A stretch of DNA of 64,000 nucleotides from Microbacterium oleivorans. GTDB taxonomy: Bacteria > Actinomycetota > Actinomycetes > Actinomycetales > Microbacteriaceae. Each line of letters starts with the position of its first letter. Within the stretch, counting starts at the first letter, position 1. The position numbers and the translations under genes were made by a program. The notes below the pieces were generated by a model. It saw only the letters and a list, made by a program, of their open reading frames with translations. It did no database searches and was not told the origin of the DNA. Where the stretch lies: the NCBI RefSeq assembly GCF_013389665.1, contig NZ_CP058316.1, forward strand, positions 1,984,001-2,048,000, in the 5' to 3' direction. Positions 34,660 to 42,406 of this stretch are shown here, piece after piece.

Positions 34660-34675
34660 ATTGGTCCTACCGGAG
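34660..34675. promoter_or_regulatory. GntR-type operator ahead of the DUF1275-amidase pair
   Basis: ATTGGT-CCT-ACCGGAG matches the PdhR/LldR-like pattern TTGGT-N3-ACC. On the minus strand it overlaps the -35 position of a possible promoter whose -10 is TACTCT (34642-34647). An almost identical site lies in front of the divergent symporter gene. Confidence 0.55.
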
Positions 34676-34677
34676 CG

Positions 34678-35382
34678 TCATCCGGTCCGCTCCGCGAGAT
34701 CGCGGATCTCGGCCAGATGGATGCGCATGGCGTACTCCGCCGCGTCCGGATCACGCGCGACGAGGGCTGCGAGGATGCGGGCGTGGCCCTCGTGCGACAG
34801 GCGGCGGCCGTCGGCGTCGAGGTGCGAGTACAGGCGCGCCGCGACCGTCCACGATGCCGTCAGCTCACCGAGCGCAGCCAGCAGCGGATTGCCGGTCGCC
34901 TGGGCGACCGCGGTGTGGAAGGCGATGTCGAGGGTGGCCGAGCCCTCCGGATCGCTCTCGCTCCCGGAGTCGAGAAGGGCGCGGAGCGCGTCGAGCTGAG
35001 CCCGGTCGACCCGATCGGCGGCGAGCCGCACCAGTTGCGGCTCGATCACCGCCCGGAACTCGACGGCGTTGCGGAACTCGGCCGCGACGTCGTTCATCCG
35101 CTCCGTCAGGGCGGCCGCGAGCGGCACCGTGCGGGCCACCCGGTTGGCGCTTCCCTGTCGTCGTTCGACGAGTCCGCGCCCGGCGAGGCGGGTGAGTGCC
35201 TCGCGAAGTGCGTTGCGCGAGACGCCGAGCGTCTCGGCGAGCACGCGCTCGGGCGGCAGCGCCGCACCGAGCGAGAGTTCTCCCGAGACGATGAGGCGCT
35301 CGACGTACCGGGCGATGTCGTCGGCGACGAGTCCGTGCGTGCGGGGGAGGGGGCCGAGGCCCGCTCCGGTGGTGTCGGTCAC
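34678..35382 (-). CDS. GntR-family (FadR/FCD) regulator
   Basis: 234 residues: HTH region IARYVERLIVSGELSLGAALPPERVLAETLGVSRNALREALTRLAGRGLVERRQGSANRV, then an FCD helical domain (VEFRAVIEPQLVRLAADRV, DIAFHTAVAQATGNPLLAALGEL, HEGHARILAALVARDPDAAEYAM). FCD proteins sense small carboxylates, often with bound metal. GGAGCAA precedes GTG 35382. It is divergent from a dicarboxylate/amino-acid symporter, and matching operators sit at 34660 and 35506, so its regulon likely includes both flanks. Confidence 0.88.
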   Translation of the reverse strand: MTDTTGAGLGPLPRTHGLVADDIARYVERLIVSGELSLGAALPPERVLAETLGVSRNALREALTRLAGRGLVERRQGSANRVARTVPLAAALTERMNDVAAEFRNAVEFRAVIEPQLVRLAADRVDRAQLDALRALLDSGSESDPEGSATLDIAFHTAVAQATGNPLLAALGELTASWTVAARLYSHLDADGRRLSHEGHARILAALVARDPDAAEYAMRIHLAEIRDLAERTG

Positions 35383-35505
35383 GACGGGTTGCTCCTCATC
35401 TCGCGGTCCGCCGGCTCAGTCTGGCACGGACGCGCGTCCGTGCCGCCGGATCCGGCGCACGCGCACCGCGCGTTCCGTTGAGATTCCGAACGTGTAAAAC
35501 ACTCG

Positions 35506-35521
35506 TTACGGTCCTACCAAT
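35506..35521. promoter_or_regulatory. GntR-type operator ahead of the symporter gene
   Basis: Read on the minus strand this is ATTGGT-AGG-ACCGTAA, sharing ATTGGT-N3-ACCG-N-A with the site at 34660. It lies about 82 bases before the symporter start and 123 bases before the regulator start in the 221-base divergent gap. The rest of that gap holds no gene. Confidence 0.58.
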
Positions 35522-35603
35522 CATGGCGTCCGGCTGCGGGCAGGCGCCTAGCGTCGGTGGCACATCGGTCCGGTGGGCGGGGCGTGAGGGAGGGTGGAGC
35601 ACC

Positions 35604-36857
35604 GTGAAGAGAGCAGCGAAGAACCCGGCGGTGCAGATCGGTCTCGCGGCCGTCCTGGGGATCGTCTTCGGTCTCGTCCTGGGCGACGCGGCCGCAAACC
35701 TGGCCTTCGTCGGCGACATCTTCATCCGCCTCATCCAGATGGCCATCGTGCCGCTCGTGATGTCGTCGATCATCGTCGCCACCGGGTCGCTCCGCGGCTC
35801 GGGGATGGGCCGCCTGGCCACCCGCACCTTCGCATGGATGCTGGGCTTCGCGGCCGTCTCCGCCGTGGTCGCATGGATCATCGGCTCGCTCGTGCAGCCG
35901 GGTGCGGGCGTCGACTTCTCGGGCGCCGTCGACCCGGCCCTCGAGGATGCCGCGGGCGAAGCCGCCGGGTGGCAGGAGACCGTCGTCGGCTTCGTCTCGA
36001 CCAACGTCTTCGAGGCGATGTCGGGCGCCGCCATGGTCCCGATCATCGTGTTCTCACTGTTGTTCGGCGCAGCACTCAACGTGTACGTCACGACGAGCGG
36101 CAACCGCCTGGTGCTGGACTTCTTCGATCAGATCCAGCAGGTGGTGCTGACGATGATCCGGTTCGTCATGGTGATCGCGCCGATCGGCGTCTTCTGCCTG
36201 CTGGCCGATCTCGCGGGGACCGTCGGGTTCGGCGTCGTGCTGGGCGCTCTCGGCTACCTGGGGTCGACCCTGCTGGGGGTGCTGATCCTCCTCGCGCTGT
36301 TCGTCGGGGTGGTGTGGGCGCGCACGCGCGTCAACATCGGCCTGCTTCCCGCCAAGCTCGCGCAGCAGACGATGATCGCGGTCACGACGACGAGCTCGGC
36401 GGTGACCTACCCGACCGTGCTGAAGACCGCGATCGAGCGGGTCGGGGTCGCTCGCCCCGTCGCGAACTTCACCCTCTCGGTGGGCCTGACGATGGGCTCG
36501 TATGGGGCGGTGCTCAACTACATGCTCGTCGTCCTGTTCCTCGCGCAGTCCGGCGGACTCGACCTCGACCCGGGCACCATCGTGCTCGGCATGGCGTTGG
36601 CCGTGCTCCTGAACATGGGCACGATCACGGTGCCCGGCGGCTTCCCGGTCGTGGCGACCTTCCTGGCGACATCGCTCGGGCTGCCGCTCGAGGCGGTGGG
36701 CCTCCTCATCGCCGTCGATTGGTTCGCGGGGGTGTTCCGCACCTTCCTCAACGTCAACGGCGACACCTTCGTCGCCATGCTCGTCGCGGACGCCGGCGGC
36801 GACCTCGATCGCGACGTCTACGCGGGGCGGACTTCCACCTCGGTGGTCACCGCCTGA
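35604..36857 (+). CDS. Dicarboxylate/amino acid:cation symporter (DAACS family)
   Basis: 417-residue secondary transporter related to GltP/DctA. Visible are FVGDIFIRLIQMAIVPLVMSSIIVATG in the N-half and the substrate hairpin and TM7-8 region TTTSSAVTYPTVLKTAIERVG...NFTLSVGLTMGSYGAVLNYMLVVLFLAQ, with LNMGTITVPGGFPVVATFLA and DWFAGVFRTFLNVNGDTFVAMLVA at the end. Canonical NMDGT and serine-rich motifs are present in modified form. GTG 35604 sits behind a purine-rich GAGGGAGGGTGGAG. A GntR regulator is transcribed divergently and probably responds to the transported acid. Confidence 0.88.
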   Translation: MKRAAKNPAVQIGLAAVLGIVFGLVLGDAAANLAFVGDIFIRLIQMAIVPLVMSSIIVATGSLRGSGMGRLATRTFAWMLGFAAVSAVVAWIIGSLVQPGAGVDFSGAVDPALEDAAGEAAGWQETVVGFVSTNVFEAMSGAAMVPIIVFSLLFGAALNVYVTTSGNRLVLDFFDQIQQVVLTMIRFVMVIAPIGVFCLLADLAGTVGFGVVLGALGYLGSTLLGVLILLALFVGVVWARTRVNIGLLPAKLAQQTMIAVTTTSSAVTYPTVLKTAIERVGVARPVANFTLSVGLTMGSYGAVLNYMLVVLFLAQSGGLDLDPGTIVLGMALAVLLNMGTITVPGGFPVVATFLATSLGLPLEAVGLLIAVDWFAGVFRTFLNVNGDTFVAMLVADAGGDLDRDVYAGRTSTSVVTA

Positions 36858-36879
36858 CCCTGGCGTAAGGCGCCCATAG

Positions 36880-36894
36880 GGCGATATCATCGCC
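36880..36894 (+). promoter_or_regulatory. ArsR operator over a leaderless promoter
   Basis: GGCGAT-ATC-ATCGCC (36880-36894) is a perfect six-base inverted repeat. It encloses TATCAT (36885-36890), which ends six bases before ATG 36897. Binding of the ArsR protein would cover the -10 box directly. Confidence 0.6.
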
Positions 36895-36896
36895 GT

Positions 36897-37295
36897 ATGA
36901 CGATTGATGCGGTCGAGGCGACGCGTGAACCGGTCGAGCTCGATGCCCGGGCGACCGAGATCTACGCGCATCTCTTCCAGGCACTCGCCGATCCCACACG
37001 GCTGGCCGTGCTGCAGCACCTCTCGTACGGCGAGCACCGCGTCCGCGATCTCGTCGACCACGTCGGGCTCGCGCAGTCGACGGTCAGCAAGCACGTCGCG
37101 TTCCTGCTCGAGTGCGGGCTGGTCACCGTGCGTCCCGAGGGGCGGGCATCCTGGTACGCGCTGGCCGAGCCCGACGCGACCGCCGTGCTCATCACCGCCG
37201 CCGAGAGCCTTCTTCACGCGACCGGCACGCGCGCGACGCTCTGCTCCCACCTGCGGCGACCGCGTCCGGTCGCCGACGCCGTGGTGGCCGGCTGA
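36897..37295 (+). CDS. ArsR/SmtB-family metal-responsive repressor
   Basis: 132-residue winged helix: IYAHLFQALADPTRLAVLQHLSYGEHRVRDLVDHVGLAQSTVSKHVAFLLECGLVTVRPEGRASWY. A cysteine in the recognition-helix end (LLECGLV) and another near the C-terminus (ATLCSHLRRP) resemble the CmtR-type metal site that uses alpha-4 and tail cysteines. The gene is leaderless under a palindrome and its stop shares a base with the CDF efflux gene (TGATG), so it most likely represses itself and the exporter until Zn, Cd, Pb or Co rises. Confidence 0.9.
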   Translation: MTIDAVEATREPVELDARATEIYAHLFQALADPTRLAVLQHLSYGEHRVRDLVDHVGLAQSTVSKHVAFLLECGLVTVRPEGRASWYALAEPDATAVLITAAESLLHATGTRATLCSHLRRPRPVADAVVAG

Positions 37296-38245
37296 TGGGT
37301 GCCGGGCACGCGCACGGGCCCACGGGGGGCGCGCACGGCGACGCCGGTGGAGCCGCGGACTTCCGGGCGAAGCTGTGGATCGCGTTCGGGATCACGGCTG
37401 CGATCGTGGTGGCGCAGGCGATCGGCTCGGTGGTCACGGGCAGCCTCGCGCTCCTGACCGACACCGCTCATGCGCTCGCCGACGCGTCGGGGCTGCTGGT
37501 CGCCCTGGTCGCGGCGACGCTCATGATGCGGCCGGCGAACGCGCGCCGGACCTGGGGCTTCCGTCGCATCGAGGTGATCGCCGCGTTCGGCCAGGCGGCG
37601 CTTCTGCTCGTCGTCGGCGTCTACGCGGTCGTCGAGGGCATCCGCCGTCTCGCCGAAGCGCCCGAGGTGCCCGCGTTCGAGCTGCTGGTCTTCGGCGTCT
37701 TCGGACTGGTGGCGAACATCATCGCGATCGCGGTGCTCTCCTCCAGTCGGGGAGCGAACTTCAACATGCGCGCCGCCTTCCTCGAGGTGCTGAACGATGC
37801 GCTCGGCTCGGTGGGTGTCATCGTCGCCGCCATCGTCATCGCGACCACGGGCTTCGCCCAGGCGGATGCCGTCGCGGGTCTGTTCATCGCGGCGCTGATC
37901 CTGCCCCGCGCCGTCAGGCTCCTGCGCGAGACCGCGTCGGTGCTGATGGAGTTCACCCCTCGCGGGCTCGATCTCGACGAGGTGCGCGATCACATCATGC
38001 GGCTGGACCACGTCACCGACGTGCATGACCTGCATGCCTCGACCGTGGCGACGGGACTGCCCACGATCACCGCCCACGTCGTGGTGGAGGACCGGTGCTT
38101 CTCGGACGGACACGCCGCCGAGGTGCTGCAGGAGGTGCGCTCGTGCGTGGCCGAGCACTTCGAGGTCTCGGTCCTGCACTCGACGTTCCAGATCGAGAAC
38201 GGCCGGATCCGCGACGAGGAGCCGCCCTCGGTCCGCCACGCCTGA
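37295..38245 (+). CDS. Cation diffusion facilitator metal exporter
   Basis: 316 residues: a His-rich N-tail (GHAHGPTGGAHG), six membrane helices and a C-terminal cytoplasmic domain (VRDHIMRLDHVTDVHDLHASTVATGLPTITAHVVVEDRC). The helix-2 metal motif is HALAD (HxxxD). In helix 5 the usual HxxxD reads EVLND, with Glu in place of His, which may alter metal choice; I believe this is frequent in actinobacterial members. Exchanges cytoplasmic divalent metal for protons. Translationally coupled to the ArsR gene. Confidence 0.9.
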   Translation: MGAGHAHGPTGGAHGDAGGAADFRAKLWIAFGITAAIVVAQAIGSVVTGSLALLTDTAHALADASGLLVALVAATLMMRPANARRTWGFRRIEVIAAFGQAALLLVVGVYAVVEGIRRLAEAPEVPAFELLVFGVFGLVANIIAIAVLSSSRGANFNMRAAFLEVLNDALGSVGVIVAAIVIATTGFAQADAVAGLFIAALILPRAVRLLRETASVLMEFTPRGLDLDEVRDHIMRLDHVTDVHDLHASTVATGLPTITAHVVVEDRCFSDGHAAEVLQEVRSCVAEHFEVSVLHSTFQIENGRIRDEEPPSVRHA

Positions 38246-38265
38246 CCGGCACGACGCCCAGCCGC

Positions 38266-39039
38266 TCAGGCGGCGACATCCTCCACGAGGGACCGGACCA
38301 GCCGGGTGGAGCCGGCGACGGCGGCCGGCATCGTCGCGACCGCGCCGAGCGGCACGAGGAAGCACAGCTGCGTCGCGACTCCGAAGCCGAGGAAGCGCGC
38401 GCGGTGGGCGCGTCGCAGACGACGGCGATCACCGGGTCCCACGCCGCGGGCGACGAGGGCGCGCGAGGTCAGCTCGTCGGCGAGCAGCCAGCCGGTGAGG
38501 GCGACGGCGGTGACCGAGCCCAGCACGCCGCCGACGACCGGCACGAGCCCGAGGAGGGCGGCGGCCAGCGCCGCGAGGAGTCCCCGGGCGATGAGCCCGG
38601 CCGCGTCGAGCACCGACCGCCAGAACCCGCCGCCGCCCTCGGGCACCGCTCCGCCGGCGTCGGCTTCGACGGCGCGCCAGATGCGGTCGTAGAAGGGCTC
38701 GCCGACCATGAGGGTCAGCGCCGTGAACGACACCGCGACCACCACGATGGCTGCGCCGAGCAGAGCGGTGCCGGCGGCCACGCGCACGATGCCGGCCCAC
38801 AGCCCCGGCCAGCCGTCGGCGAACGGCGTGATCGCGTCGACGATGCCGGGCAGCGCCGCGCCGAGCGCGATGAGCCCCGCGAGCAGCACGGTCGCCACGA
38901 TGGCGGCCGGGATCAGGCCCGACGCCATCACTCCGGGGCGACGCGACCAGAACGCGAAACCGTGTGCGAGGTCGCGGGCGCCGATCAGGAACGACCGCGG
39001 TGCGCTCGACGGGGTCCTCGGGGCTGCGGCATCCGGCAT
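38266..39039 (-). CDS. EI24/CysZ-like membrane protein
   Basis: 257 residues with about four to five hydrophobic segments. FLIGARDLAHGFAFWSRRPGVMASGLIPAAIVATVLLAGLIALG, VGEPFYDRIWRAVE and LLGLVPVVGGVLGSVTAVALTGWLLADELTSRALVARG match the EI24 domain family. CysZ members are sulfate channels, but actinobacterial copies are uncharacterised. ATG 39039 is preceded by AGGATGAG; the longer frame begins in non-coding DNA. It converges on the CDF gene with 20 bases between. Confidence 0.85.
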   Translation of the reverse strand: MPDAAAPRTPSSAPRSFLIGARDLAHGFAFWSRRPGVMASGLIPAAIVATVLLAGLIALGAALPGIVDAITPFADGWPGLWAGIVRVAAGTALLGAAIVVVAVSFTALTLMVGEPFYDRIWRAVEADAGGAVPEGGGGFWRSVLDAAGLIARGLLAALAAALLGLVPVVGGVLGSVTAVALTGWLLADELTSRALVARGVGPGDRRRLRRAHRARFLGFGVATQLCFLVPLGAVATMPAAVAGSTRLVRSLVEDVAA

Positions 39040-39146
39040 GGTCTCATCCTGCCCGCCGCGGACCGTCGGCGCCGCATCCCAAATCACAGATCACCTCCTC
39101 GCGCCAGGGGTTGTCGAGATCGGGGACGTGCCGCTGGAGTATTGCG

Positions 39147-40508
39147 ATGACCAACGACACCAGTGCGCCGATCGCGGACGAGCGGCCCGGGCTGAAGCGG
39201 GCCATCGGGACCCCCCTCCTGTTCGCCTTCATCGTGGGCGACACCCTCGGCGCGGGCATCTACACGCTCGTGGGAACGATGGCCACCGACGTCGGCGGAG
39301 TGATCTGGCTGCCGCTGCTGATCGCGCTCGTCGTCGCGCTGCTGACCGCCGGCACGTACGCCGAGCTGATCACGAAGTACCCCCACGCCGGAGGTGCGGC
39401 GCGCTACGTCGACCGGGCGTTCGGCAAGCCCTTCCTGTCGTTCATCGTCGGCTTCCTCATGATGGCCTCGGGCATCACGACGGCCGCCGCGCTGGCCAAC
39501 GCGTTCGCCGGCGACTACTTCGCGGCGCTGTTCGACATCCCGCCCATCCCGGTCGCGATCGCGTTCATCGCCGTGCTGACGCTCATCAACCTGCGCGGCG
39601 TCCGCGAGTCGCTCGCGACGAACTTCGTCGCCTCGGTCATCGAGGTCACGGGCCTCGTCATCGTGATCTTCGTCGCGGCCATGGTCTTCGCGGGCGGTGG
39701 CGGGGAGCCGGCCCGCATCTTCGAGTTCGCTCCCGACGTGCCGCCGCTTCAGGGAGCGTTCGCCGCGTCCATCGTCGCGTTCTTCTCGTTCCTCGGATTC
39801 GAAGCGGCGGCCAACATGGCCGAAGAGGTCAAGGACCCCTCGAAGTCGTACCCCCGGGCCTTGTTCGGCGCGATCACGACGGCCGCCGTGGTCTACCTGC
39901 TCATCGCGATCGGCGCCGTCATCGTGGTTCCGCCGGCCGAGCTCGCCGAGTCGACCGGGCCGCTCCTCGACGTCGTCACCGCGAGCGGCGTGGCGATCCC
40001 GCCGTGGCTGTTCAGCCTCATCGCACTCGTCGCGATCGCCAACGGTGCGCTGCTGTTCATGGTGATGGCCAGCCGGGTCGGCTACGGCTTGGCCGAGTCT
40101 GAGCTGCTTCCGAGCGCCTTCGGCCGTGTGCTGCCCAAGCGCCGCACGCCGTGGGTGTCGATCCTCGTCGTCGCCGGCGCGACGATGCTGCTGACGGTGC
40201 TCGGCGACATCGGGACGCTGGCCGAGACGACGGTGCTGCTGCTGCTGCTCGTGTTCCTCTCGGCGAACGTGAGCGTGCTCGTGCTGAAGAAGGACAAGGT
40301 CGAGCACAAGCACTTCTCGGTCCCGCGCGTGGTGCCCGTGCTCGCGATCATCGCGAGCATCGTGCTGTTGACGCAGCAGACCGGGCCCGTCTGGCTCGGT
40401 ACCGCCGGGTACATCGTGGCCGGCACGATCCTGTTCTTCGTCGCGCGCGCCGGTCGTCGTCGCACCGATCGCAAGGATGCCGCCGCATCATCGCCCGCGA
40501 GCGAGTAG
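39147..40508 (+). CDS. APC-family amino-acid permease
   Basis: 453 residues and about 12 hydrophobic segments: GTPLLFAFIVGDTLGAGIYTLVGTMATDVGG, ALLTAGTYAELITKYPHAGGAARYVDRAF, FFSFLGFEAAANMAEEVKDPSKSYPRALFGAITTAAVVYLL. The GAGIY loop and EEVKDP motif are classic for cationic or neutral amino-acid transporters of the APC superfamily. Substrate unknown. CTGGAG lies upstream of ATG 39147. A wrecked paralogue sits at 14.0-14.6 kb. It converges on the IclR gene with 24 bases between. Confidence 0.9.
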   Translation: MTNDTSAPIADERPGLKRAIGTPLLFAFIVGDTLGAGIYTLVGTMATDVGGVIWLPLLIALVVALLTAGTYAELITKYPHAGGAARYVDRAFGKPFLSFIVGFLMMASGITTAAALANAFAGDYFAALFDIPPIPVAIAFIAVLTLINLRGVRESLATNFVASVIEVTGLVIVIFVAAMVFAGGGGEPARIFEFAPDVPPLQGAFAASIVAFFSFLGFEAAANMAEEVKDPSKSYPRALFGAITTAAVVYLLIAIGAVIVVPPAELAESTGPLLDVVTASGVAIPPWLFSLIALVAIANGALLFMVMASRVGYGLAESELLPSAFGRVLPKRRTPWVSILVVAGATMLLTVLGDIGTLAETTVLLLLLVFLSANVSVLVLKKDKVEHKHFSVPRVVPVLAIIASIVLLTQQTGPVWLGTAGYIVAGTILFFVARAGRRRTDRKDAAASSPASE

Positions 40509-40532
40509 TCCGCCCTCGGCGCGGCCGACCCG

Positions 40533-41306
40533 TCAGCCGGCCGGGCCCTGGTAGCCCAGGCCCGAGCTGATGCGGTCGGCCGTCTCGACGACGGTGCGGC
40601 CGAGCTCGGACGCACGCGCCTCGAGGTCGACGGCCGTGAGCGGCCCCGAGATCGAGATCGCCGCGACGATCCGGCCGGTGCGGTCGAGGATCGGGGCGGC
40701 CGTCGAGGCGCGTCCCAGAACGAACTCCTCCACCTCGATCGCGTATCCGCGGCGCGTCGTGACCGCGACCTCGCGGTCGAGCGCGTCGTGGGTCGTGATC
40801 GTCGCCTCGGTGAAGCCGGGCAGCTCGGGGAGCAGCCGCAATCGCTTCTCGCGCGTGCTGCCCATGAGCGTCGCCTTGCCGATGCTCGTGGCGTGCAACG
40901 GCACGCGTTGCCCCATCAGGGTGTGCGACTTCGGCGACAGCCGGCCCTCGAAGTTGCACAGGTACACGAGCTCGGCGCCGCGGAGCAGGGCGATGTTGAC
41001 GCCCAGGCCGAGCTCGCCGGCCAGGCTCTGCGCGATCTGGCGGCCCACGCGATGCACCCGGTTCTGATTGATGGCGATGCCCGCGAGCGTCATCAGCTCG
41101 GCGCCGAGGAAGTAGAGCGAGGTCTGCGGGTCACGCTCGACGAGGCCGCCGGCCTCGAGCGTGGCCAGGAGCCGGGACGCCGTCGACTGACCGATCCCCG
41201 CCTCCCGGGCGACATCGCTCACGCGCATGGGCTCACCGCCCGCGAAGGTCTCGAGCACCGTGATCGCCTTTTCGACGCTCTGGTTCGCACCCTTGTCCGC
41301 AGCCAT
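40533..41306 (-). CDS. IclR-family transcriptional regulator
   Basis: 257 residues. HTH: QSVEKAITVLETFAGGEPMRVSDVAREAGIGQSTASRLLATLEAGGLVERD. Effector domain: QSLAGELGLGVNIALLRGAELVYLCNFEG, GQRVPLHATSIGKATLMGS, RRGYAIEVEEFVLGRASTAAPILDRTGRIVAAISISGP. IclR proteins usually sense aromatic or sugar-derived acids. It is divergent from the permease-led polysaccharide operon with GTGCAC-type palindromes between them, so it is the likely regulator of that operon. GAGGAAGC precedes ATG 41306. Confidence 0.9.
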   Translation of the reverse strand: MAADKGANQSVEKAITVLETFAGGEPMRVSDVAREAGIGQSTASRLLATLEAGGLVERDPQTSLYFLGAELMTLAGIAINQNRVHRVGRQIAQSLAGELGLGVNIALLRGAELVYLCNFEGRLSPKSHTLMGQRVPLHATSIGKATLMGSTREKRLRLLPELPGFTEATITTHDALDREVAVTTRRGYAIEVEEFVLGRASTAAPILDRTGRIVAAISISGPLTAVDLEARASELGRTVVETADRISSGLGYQGPAG

Positions 41307-41346
41307 GCTTCCTCGCTTCTGCCGGTGACCGATCGATCATCTCATT

Positions 41347-41392
41347 ATGCACATAGTGCATGACAGTTGCGCAGTGTGCGCACGTCGTGCAC
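41347..41392. promoter_or_regulatory. IclR operator candidates
   Basis: Three related palindromes lie between the IclR gene and the importer operon: ATGCAC-ATA-GTGCAT (41347-41361), GTGCGCAC (41376-41383) and GTGCAC (41387-41392). All share the GTGCAC/GTGCGC core. Spacing of about 28 and 11 bases between centres fits dimer or tetramer binding. Confidence 0.55.
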
Positions 41393-41470
41393 TCTGATGA
41401 AGGCGCCGAGGACGAGCGCCCACCCGGAGGTCGGTGAGGACTCCCCGGGACGATGGAACGAAGGACGATG

Positions 41471-42406
41471 ATGACCTCTTCGAGCGTGACGGCTCACGAC
41501 ACCACGCCACGGCGCAGACTCGGGTCACGGCTGGGCGACCGCACCTTCCTGGTCTTCCTCCTCCTGCCCGGGGTCGTGCTGCTGTGCACGATCGTGCTGT
41601 ACCCCTTGATCCGATCGCTCGTCTCGGCGTTCTTCGACGAGAACCTGCTCTACCCCGGCATGGAGTTCGTCGGATTCGAGAACATCGCCGCCGTGCTCGC
41701 CGACGACTTCGGTCGGCTGGTGTGGCAGACCCTGATCTTCACGGTCGGCGCGACGATCCTCCCCTTCCTCATCGGTCTCGCGCTGGCGCTCGTGCTCAAC
41801 CAGAGCTTCCCGGGGCAGCGGCTGCTGCGCGGCGCGTTCCTCATCCCGTGGCTGATCCCCGGCGTCGTCGTGTCGTTCCTGTGGATGTGGATCTTCGACG
41901 CCAACTACGGCGTGCTCAACGGCATCCTGATGAGCCTCGGCGCCATCGACAGCCCGGTGGCCTGGCTCTTCCAGACCGACACCGCCCGGGGCGCCCTCGT
42001 GATCGCGAAGACGTGGAACACCTTCCCCTGGGTGATGGTGATGCTGCTGGCCGCGCTGCAGACGGTGCCGGGCGAGCTCCACGAGGCCGCCTCGATGGAC
42101 GGCGCGGGCGTCGTGCGCCGGTTCTTCGCCGTCACCTGGCCCCACATCCGGGGCGTCGCCGCGCTCGTGGTGCTGCTGGAGTTCATCTGGAACTTCCAGC
42201 ACTTCGACACCATCTTCGTGCTCACCGGCGGCGGTCCCGCGGGCACCACCAGCACGTTCGCCACCGAGGTGTACGACTCCGCATTCCGCGGCTACGACCT
42301 GGGCCACGCGGGAGCGCTCGGCATCGTCTGGATGGCGCTGCTGACCGTGCTCGTCGTGGTCTACGTCTGGCTCTCGGAGCGCGGCGAGAAGGGAGTCTCC
42401 CGATGA
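41471..42406 (+). CDS. Sugar ABC transporter permease (MalF type) of the IclR-linked operon
   Basis: 311 residues with a polar N-tail and six membrane segments (FLVFLLLPGVVLLCTIVLYPLIRSLVSAFF onward). EAA loop: HEAASMDGAGVVRRFFAVTWPHI. Three in-frame ATGs exist (41453, 41468, 41471); AAGGA at 41461-41465 best fits 41471. It opens the operon, unlike the other two importers in the window where the binding protein is first. Stop overlaps the next start (ATGA). Confidence 0.9.
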   Translation: MTSSSVTAHDTTPRRRLGSRLGDRTFLVFLLLPGVVLLCTIVLYPLIRSLVSAFFDENLLYPGMEFVGFENIAAVLADDFGRLVWQTLIFTVGATILPFLIGLALALVLNQSFPGQRLLRGAFLIPWLIPGVVVSFLWMWIFDANYGVLNGILMSLGAIDSPVAWLFQTDTARGALVIAKTWNTFPWVMVMLLAALQTVPGELHEAASMDGAGVVRRFFAVTWPHIRGVAALVVLLEFIWNFQHFDTIFVLTGGGPAGTTSTFATEVYDSAFRGYDLGHAGALGIVWMALLTVLVVVYVWLSERGEKGVSR

